Shown: one piece after another, positions 10,118 to 14,527 of the stretch
Numbering within the stretch: the stretch's first letter is position 1
Layout: every line of letters starts with the position of its first letter
Source of the DNA: an uncultured Phycisphaerales bacterium
GTDB taxonomy: Bacteria > Planctomycetota > Phycisphaerae > WQYP01
Direction of reading: 5' to 3'
DNA length: 14,527 bases
Assembly (NCBI GenBank): GCA_903868035.1
Contig: CAIPTQ010000303.1
Span: 1-14,527, forward strand
The notes under the pieces: generated by a model
Seen by the model: only the letters and a program-made list of their open reading frames with translations
Told to the model about the DNA's origin: nothing
The model's database searches: none
Position numbers and translations under genes: made by a program

Positions 10118-11522
10118 CCAGCGTCTCTCCTTGCGGGCCCCGCAGCACAATGTGCAGCGGCATCTGGCCCAGGGCGTGGGTCGAACAACTTAAACACGGA
10201 TCAAAACAGCGGATCACCGCCTCCACGCGGTTGAGCATGCCTTCGGCGATCTTCGCGCCGCGCACAAACCGCTCCGCCACCTGCTTGACGCCCCGGTTCA
10301 TCGCCAGGTTGTTGTGGCCCGTGGCGATGATGAGGTTGGCCCATTTCATCTGGCCGTCGTCGTCGATTTTGTAGTGGTGGATGAGCGTGCCGCGGGGGGC
10401 CTCGGTGATGCCGACGCCTTCGCTGCGGTTGGGCCGGGCGCGGGCCCGGACGCGGGCGTGCAAAATATGTGGGTCTTCCATCATGCGTTGAATGGTCTCG
10501 ATGCCGTAAATAATCTCGATCAGCCGCGCCCAGTGGTAGTGGAAACTGCTGGTCGGGGCGCGGCCGACCTTGCTGCGGAAGCGGGTGAGTTCCGCGTCCG
10601 CCAGCGGGGTGCCGCACTTTTCGGCCATGATGATACGCGCCAGCGGCCCGACGCGGTAGATGCCGTCGGGATACCCCTTGGGTTTGTAGTAGGGCGACTT
10701 GAGGAAGGAGAAATTCTCCGTTTTTTCGCCGATCCAGGTGGAATACTTGCGCGGATCGGCGAATTCCGTCACCATCCGGCCGGAATCGTCGCTGAAGCGC
10801 ATCGCCCCGTCGTAATGCTCCAGGGTTCCCTCCGGCGCGATCAGCCCGGCGAACATGGTGGGGAAATTGGCGAAAACCGCCGCCTCGTCGGGGAAGTTGT
10901 CGATCACCGACGCCAGCCAGTCCGCCGCGCGCCGCGTAATCTCCAGCGCCGCGGGGACGCCGGCGGCGATTTTCGCGCGGCGGTCGGCCGTGAGGGCCTC
11001 GCTGACGCCGCCGGGCACGACCCACGCGGGGTGGATTTTCTTGCCGCCCAGCAAGGCGATAATCTCCTGCCCGAATTTCCGCAGCATGATGCCGTCTTTG
11101 GCGAATTCCGGGTGCGACTTGATCAGCCCGAAGATGTTGCGCCGGGTCGGGTCCGAATCAAACCCCAGCAGCAAATCCGGCGACGAAAGGTGAAAGAATG
11201 ACAGCGCGTGGGACTGCACGATCTGCGCCAGGTTCATCACCTTCCGCAATTTCACCGCCGTGGGGGGAATTTCCACCGCCAGCAGCTCATCGCACGCCTT
11301 GGCCGAGGCCATCAGGTGGCTCACCGGACAGATGCCGCAGATGCGTGCCATCACCGAGGGCATTTCCGTCATCGGACGCCCCTCGACGAATTTCTCAAAC
11401 CCCCGGAACTGCGTCACGTGAAACTGCGCGTTGCTCACCCGCCCCTGATTATTCAGGTCTATCGTGATGCGCGCGTGCCCCTCGATCCGCGTCACGCCAT
11501 CTATCACAATCGTCTGCGCCAT
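10098..11522 (-). CDS. hoxH: NAD-linked [NiFe]-hydrogenase large subunit HoxH
   Basis: Catalytic subunit holding the NiFe(CN)2CO active site, which interconverts H2 with protons and electrons. It has 474 residues. The start is [19 protein letters not shown] with the conserved Glu14. The L1 motif is [10 protein letters not shown] (Cys62, Cys65) and the L2 motif is DPCLSCSTH (Cys443, Cys446). These are the four active-site cysteines in group 3d form. Twenty-five residues follow His449, beginning ALGQMPL. By analogy with other group 3 enzymes, the M52 protease should cut after this His. ATG 11522 is preferred over the longer frame (an upstream ATG at 11603) because it matches the family N-terminus and has GAAGGG before it. 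The upstream frame lies in AT-rich repeat sequence and is not like a hydrogenase. A 153-bp spacer separates it from hoxY, unusual since Y and H are normally adjacent and tightly coupled. Confidence 0.97.
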   Translation of the reverse strand: MAQTIVIDGVTRIEGHARITIDLNNQGRVSNAQFHVTQFRGFEKFVEGRPMTEMPSVMARICGICPVSHLMASAKACDELLAVEIPPTAVKLRKVMNLAQIVQSHALSFFHLSSPDLLLGFDSDPTRRNIFGLIKSHPEFAKDGIMLRKFGQEIIALLGGKKIHPAWVVPGGVSEALTADRRAKIAAGVPAALEITRRAADWLASVIDNFPDEAAVFANFPTMFAGLIAPEGTLEHYDGAMRFSDDSGRMVTEFADPRKYSTWIGEKTENFSFLKSPYYKPKGYPDGIYRVGPLARIIMAEKCGTPLADAELTRFRSKVGRAPTSSFHYHWARLIEIIYGIETIQRMMEDPHILHARVRARARPNRSEGVGITEAPRGTLIHHYKIDDDGQMKWANLIIATGHNNLAMNRGVKQVAERFVRGAKIAEGMLNRVEAVIRCFDPCLSCSTHALGQMPLHIVLRGPQGETLDEVRRG

Positions 11523-11675
11523 TTTTACAAACCCTTCGGCTTCGTGTCTCTTCGTATTATCGCGCCTATTTTTGTATTTCTGACTAAATTTCTGAAATCT
11601 CAAATTTCAAATTCTTCGTGCGTCTTCGTGTTCTTTGTGTTCTTCGTGGTTACGTATCGTCTTTCGTCTCAGCCG
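11523..11675. repeat. AT-rich spacer with 9-bp CACGAAGAA-type tandem repeats between hoxY and hoxH
   Basis: The 153-bp gap is much richer in A+T than the genes around it. On the minus strand (11612-11650) it reads as degenerate 9-bp units: CACGAAGAA, CACAAAGAA, CACGAAGAC, then CACGAAGAA after one extra base. A run of AAATTTGAGATTTC-type sequence with a 5-bp GAAAT/ATTTC stem follows, and further ACACGAAG words lie near 11534-11556. Similar CACGAAG-rich intergenic repeats occur in PVC-type genomes, from general knowledge. No gene or clear promoter is visible. The repeats are seen directly; any role is unknown. Confidence 0.7.
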
Positions 11676-12245
11676 TCATTTCCCGAAACGCGTCAGTCCC
11701 GATGGATCGGGCACCCGGCCCTCCAATAATTCCGTCAACACAAACCAGATCGCGTCCGCCGGCGGCGGACACCCCGGCACGTACAAATCCACCTTGATCA
11801 CCTCATGCAGGGGCCGTGCGATCCGCTCATGCAGAGGCACGTTCAACACCGGCAAGGTCGCCGCCCGCTGCTCGGGCGTCTCGGGCCAGGTCGCGTTTTC
11901 CACGTACGCCCGGCGGAACAACTCCTCCACCTCGTAGGCGTTCCGCATCGCCGGCACGTTGCCCGTCACGGCGCAATCGCCCAGCGCGATCACAAATTTC
12001 GAACGCTCCCGGATAATGTGCGCCTTTTCCACGTCGTGATGGCTGCTCACCGCCCCTTCCACCAGCGTCAGGTCCACATCCCGCGGAAACTCCTTGGGAT
12101 CGACCACCGGCGAACAGACTACGTCCACCTTGTCGGCGAGGATCAACAGCCGCTCATCCATGTCCAAAAAGGACATATGGCAGCCGGAACATCCATCCAG
12201 CCAGACGGTCGCGACACGGGGTTTTACGGCCACGGCGTTACTCAC
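11676..12245 (-). CDS. hoxY: NAD-linked [NiFe]-hydrogenase small subunit HoxY
   Basis: Small subunit that relays electrons between HoxH and the diaphorase through a proximal [4Fe-4S] cluster. It has 189 residues, the short form typical of group 3d enzymes (no extra C-terminal cluster domain, no Tat signal), so it is cytoplasmic. Cluster ligands are Cys19 and Cys22 in DGCSGCH, Cys91 in LGDCAVTGN and Cys159 in VPGCPPPAD. Translation starts at GTG 12245 after AAGGAG with a 6-base spacer. That Shine-Dalgarno lies inside copy 2 of the hairpin element. The sequence at the hoxU stop (ATG at 12316) reads MSNAVRVRP, strikingly like the HoxY start MSNAVAVKP. This suggests that the original start overlapped hoxU and was displaced. 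Confidence 0.95.
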   Translation of the reverse strand: MSNAVAVKPRVATVWLDGCSGCHMSFLDMDERLLILADKVDVVCSPVVDPKEFPRDVDLTLVEGAVSSHHDVEKAHIIRERSKFVIALGDCAVTGNVPAMRNAYEVEELFRRAYVENATWPETPEQRAATLPVLNVPLHERIARPLHEVIKVDLYVPGCPPPADAIWFVLTELLEGRVPDPSGLTRFGK

Positions 12246-12291
12246 GGGTTGCTCCTTCGTCTAGCCCGGCGTGGCAACGCCCGGCACGTGG
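12246..12291 (-). promoter_or_regulatory. Hairpin/RBS repeat element, copy 2, in front of hoxY
   Basis: This is a second copy of the element in front of hypB. On the minus strand it reads CCACGT, core hairpin GCCGGGCGT-TGCC-ACGCCGGGC, CTAG, GAAGGAG, CAACCC and then the GTG start of hoxY. Its 26-bp core (12261-12286) differs from copy 1 at one position, in the loop. It sits in the 67-bp hoxU-hoxY gap. In both copies the hairpin lies just upstream of the Shine-Dalgarno, so it could protect mRNA, block read-through ribosomes or set initiation strength. These roles are inferred. Confidence 0.7.
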
Positions 12292-12312
12292 GTCTGACTC
12301 TGACCGCGTTAC

Positions 12313-13056
12313 TCATGAATTACCCTCCCGCATCTGGGTCAAATACGGCAAAAACTGGCGGCGCTTTTCCATCTCGGCCACGGCCGTGCCCTTGTCTGTC
12401 AGGGCGCCCGTCGGACACACATGTACGCACTTGCCGCAGGCCGTGCAGGATTCGGCTTCCGCCCAGGGCTGGTCCAGGTCGTTGATGATGAACGACTTGA
12501 TGCCCCGGCCTTTGACGTCCTTGGTGTGCGCCCCTTCAATCTCATCGCATACCCGCACGCAGCGCGTACACAGAATGCACCGGTTCTGGTCCGAACGGAA
12601 CCGGTCGTGCGACGAATCCACGCTCATGTCGGGATACCGGTACGGCAGATGAATGTGCGTCAGGCCCAGCTTCTGGGCCATCCGCTGCAGTTCGCAATGG
12701 CCGTTGGACACGCACACGGCGCACACGTGGTTGCGCTCGGCGAAGATCATTTCCAGGATCAGCCGGCGATACGCCAGCAGGCGCGGCGTGGTGGTCGTCA
12801 CCTGCATCCCCTCGGCGCAGGCCGTGGCGCACGCCGCCAGCAGCTTGTTCGATCCGCTGACCTCCACCACGCACAGCCGGCAGCCGCCCCAGCCGCTCAG
12901 GCCGTCAAGCTGGCAGAGGGTCGGAATGTCGATTCCATTCTCCCGCGCCACCGCCAGGATCGTCTGGCCGCTCCGGCAGCTCACGTCCTTGCCGTCGATC
13001 TGCAGCGTCAGCGACTGCGATGCCTGGCCGGATTGTGCCGCCTTTGGGGTAATCAT
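12313..13056 (-). CDS. hoxU: Hydrogenase diaphorase Fe-S subunit HoxU
   Basis: Electron-transfer subunit of the diaphorase, homologous to the N-terminal part of complex I NuoG. It has 247 residues, the usual HoxU length. Four cluster sites are complete. The [2Fe-2S] ferredoxin domain uses Cys48, 59, 62 and 76 (GGCRLC core). The His-ligated [4Fe-4S] site uses His110, Cys112, Cys115 and Cys121. Two ferredoxin-type [4Fe-4S] sites are [11 protein letters not shown] (160-170) and [11 protein letters not shown] (204-214). ATG 13056 overlaps the hoxF stop in an ATGA junction and has GAGGTG upstream, indicating coupled translation. Its own stop is likewise inside an ATGA (12313-12316), but the hoxY start now lies 67 bp further on. 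Cytoplasmic. Confidence 0.95.
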   Translation of the reverse strand: MITPKAAQSGQASQSLTLQIDGKDVSCRSGQTILAVARENGIDIPTLCQLDGLSGWGGCRLCVVEVSGSNKLLAACATACAEGMQVTTTTPRLLAYRRLILEMIFAERNHVCAVCVSNGHCELQRMAQKLGLTHIHLPYRYPDMSVDSSHDRFRSDQNRCILCTRCVRVCDEIEGAHTKDVKGRGIKSFIINDLDQPWAEAESCTACGKCVHVCPTGALTDKGTAVAEMEKRRQFLPYLTQMREGNS

Positions 13057-14522
13057 GCCTGCACCTCGTTCCCGGCCGCAATCGGCCGCGCCGCATGCGG
13101 ACCGGCCTTCGACGCCGCCAGCAGGTCGCGATACTCGTTCTCAAAATACCGCAGCGTCGTGAGCACCGGGTTCGGGGACGACTGCCCCAGTCCGCACAGG
13201 CTCGTCGCGCGCACCATGTCGCACAGTTCCTTCAGCAGCGCCAAATCCTCCTCCGTCCCTTCCTTGGCGCAAATCCGCGCCAGGATTTCATGCATCTGGT
13301 ACGTCCCCACCCGGCAGGGCACGCACTTGCCGCAGGATTCGGACATGCAGAAATCCATGAAGAACCGCGCCACGTCCACCATGTTCGACGTGTCGTCCAT
13401 GACGATCATGCCGCCCGAGCCCATGATCGAGCCCGCCGACGCCAATGATTCATAATCCACCGGCAGATCGAGCATGCTCTCGGGAATGCAGCCGCCGGAG
13501 GGCCCGCCGGTCTGCACCGCCTTGAACTTCCGCCCGTCCGGGATGCCCCCGCCCATCTCGAAGATGATCTCCCGCAGCGTGATGCCCATCGGCACTTCGA
13601 TCAGGCCGGTGTTCATGATCTTGCCGGTGAGGGCGAAAATCTTCGTCCCCTTGCTCTTGGCCGTCCCGATGGTCGCGAACCACGCCCCGCCGCGCTGGAT
13701 GATCGGCGCTATGTTCGCGAACGTCTCGACGTTGTTGATGAGCGTCGGCTTGCCGAACAGGCCGTAGTTGGCCGGAAACGGCGGGCGCGGCCGCGGCAAG
13801 CCGCGCTTCCCTTCAATCGACGACAGCAGCGCCGTCTCCTCGCCGCACACAAACGCCCCCGCGCCCAGCCGGATTTCGATGTCAAAGCTGAACTGCGCCC
13901 CGAATATGTTCCGCCCCAGCAGCCCGTTCCTGTTCGCCTGGTTGATCGCCTTCGTCAGCCGCTTGACCGCCAGCGGATACTCCGCCCGGGCGTAGATGTA
14001 GCCGCGGTCCGCCCCCACCGCGTAGGCCGCGATCGCCATCCCCTCGATGATCCGGTGCGGATCGCCCTCCATCACCGAGCGGTCCATGAACGCCCCGGGA
14101 TCGCCCTCGTCGCCGTTGCACACCACATACTTGGGCGTGCTCGTCGCCTTGGCCACCGTGGACCACTTCAAGCCCGTCGGGAATCCCGCCCCGCCGCGCC
14201 CGCGCAGGCCGCTGGTCGAGATTTCCTGGATCACCTCCGTCGGCGTCATCTCCGTGAGCGCCTTGAGCAAACCCTGGTACGCCCCCACGCGGATCGAATC
14301 CTCGATGTCCTCCGGGTCGAACGTGCCGGCGAATTCCCGCACGATCCGCTTCTGCCGCGTGAAAAATGGATGATCGCTGGGGAACACCAGCCGGTCCACC
14401 GGCTTGGACCCCAGCGCCTCGACCACGGCCCCGGCGTCCTCCGGCGTCACGCACTTGTACAGCGTCTGCAACCCCCCCGCGCCCCCCCCCGCGCCCCCGC
14501 CTTCGCCGGCCATCGACACCAT
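13053..14522 (-). CDS. hoxF: Hydrogenase diaphorase NADH-binding subunit HoxF, probably 5'-incomplete
   Basis: Flavoprotein subunit (NuoF family) that exchanges electrons with NAD(H) through FMN. From the ATG at 14522 it has 489 residues. Seen are the FMN/NADH motif [16 protein letters not shown] (105-120), [42 protein letters not shown] and the [4Fe-4S] ligands Cys397, Cys400 and Cys403 (SCGKCVPC) with Cys443 (SLCGLGQ). No C-terminal ferredoxin domain follows, which fits HoxF rather than HndC/HydB types. The stretch [17 protein letters not shown] (21-37) resembles the end of the N-terminal thioredoxin-like ferredoxin domain found in longer homologues, but everything before it is a Gly/Ala low-complexity run. 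The frame is open to the window edge, so the real start may lie outside, or the G-runs (nine and seven) may hide a frameshift. hoxE, if present, should be upstream. Confidence 0.93.
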   Translation of the reverse strand: MVSMAGEGGGAGGGAGGLQTLYKCVTPEDAGAVVEALGSKPVDRLVFPSDHPFFTRQKRIVREFAGTFDPEDIEDSIRVGAYQGLLKALTEMTPTEVIQEISTSGLRGRGGAGFPTGLKWSTVAKATSTPKYVVCNGDEGDPGAFMDRSVMEGDPHRIIEGMAIAAYAVGADRGYIYARAEYPLAVKRLTKAINQANRNGLLGRNIFGAQFSFDIEIRLGAGAFVCGEETALLSSIEGKRGLPRPRPPFPANYGLFGKPTLINNVETFANIAPIIQRGGAWFATIGTAKSKGTKIFALTGKIMNTGLIEVPMGITLREIIFEMGGGIPDGRKFKAVQTGGPSGGCIPESMLDLPVDYESLASAGSIMGSGGMIVMDDTSNMVDVARFFMDFCMSESCGKCVPCRVGTYQMHEILARICAKEGTEEDLALLKELCDMVRATSLCGLGQSSPNPVLTTLRYFENEYRDLLAASKAGPHAARPIAAGNEVQA

Positions 14523-14527
14523 CGGCC

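Noticed and set aside
11612..11650. CRISPR-like or iteron origin
   Set aside because: Units are 9 bp, degenerate and without spacers, and no replication initiator gene is near. It fits a simple intergenic repeat better.
13053..14522. HydB/HndC-type electron-bifurcating hydrogenase subunit
   Set aside because: It lacks the C-terminal ferredoxin domain of those proteins and is followed by HoxU, HoxY and a [NiFe] HoxH, not an [FeFe] subunit.

Overview
This is a GC-rich bacterial window dominated by one long minus-strand operon for a bidirectional, NAD-linked [NiFe]-hydrogenase (group 3d, Hox type), its maturation genes, and a pyruvate:ferredoxin oxidoreductase. The organism cannot be named from the sequence. 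The intergenic 9-bp CACGAAGAA-type repeats, the short GC-rich palindromic repeats next to genes and the style of the YhcG-like protein recall Verrucomicrobia/Planctomycetes (PVC) genomes, but that is a weak inference. The first 33 bases are the Illumina TruSeq read-1 adapter, so the left end is a contig end and probably comes from a metagenomic or draft assembly.

Layout, left to right. (1) 1-33 is adapter. (2) 34-1464 (+) is a 5'-truncated TolC-family outer membrane efflux protein. (3) 1465-1610 is intergenic with two hairpin-forming palindromes. (4) 1611-2765 (+) is a YhcG/DUF1016 PDDEXK nuclease-like gene with an in-frame amber stop after 31 codons and two tandem in-frame copies of a 51-bp palindromic repeat. 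(5) 2882-3406 (+) is a small lipoprotein of unknown function. (6) 3407-3467 is a convergent gap with a perfect GC-rich hairpin. (7) 3468-14522 (-) is the hydrogenase operon, transcribed right to left: hoxF, hoxU, hoxY, hoxH, hoxW-type protease, PFOR (nifJ type), dihydroorotate-dehydrogenase-like protein, hypC, hypA, hypB.

How the operon works together. HoxF and HoxU form the NAD(H)/FMN/Fe-S diaphorase. HoxY and HoxH form the small and large hydrogenase subunits. The M52 protease trims the HoxH C-terminus, and HypA/B/C deliver nickel and help build the Fe(CN)2CO centre. HypD, E and F and hoxE are not in the window; hoxE would be expected just beyond the right edge. PFOR between the protease and hypC suggests that pyruvate oxidation, reduced ferredoxin and NADH are disposed of as H2 during fermentation. 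The flavoprotein next to PFOR lacks the usual catalytic Cys of class 1 dihydroorotate dehydrogenases at the expected place, so its substrate is open.

Most junctions are tight (overlaps, or gaps of 3-36 bp). Three are not: hoxU/hoxY, hoxY/hoxH and hypA/hypB. The first and third hold two copies of the same 46-50 bp hairpin element, each ending exactly at the start codon and containing the Shine-Dalgarno sequence. This is the most interesting unexplained structure in the window. The second holds an AT-rich spacer with 9-bp repeats.
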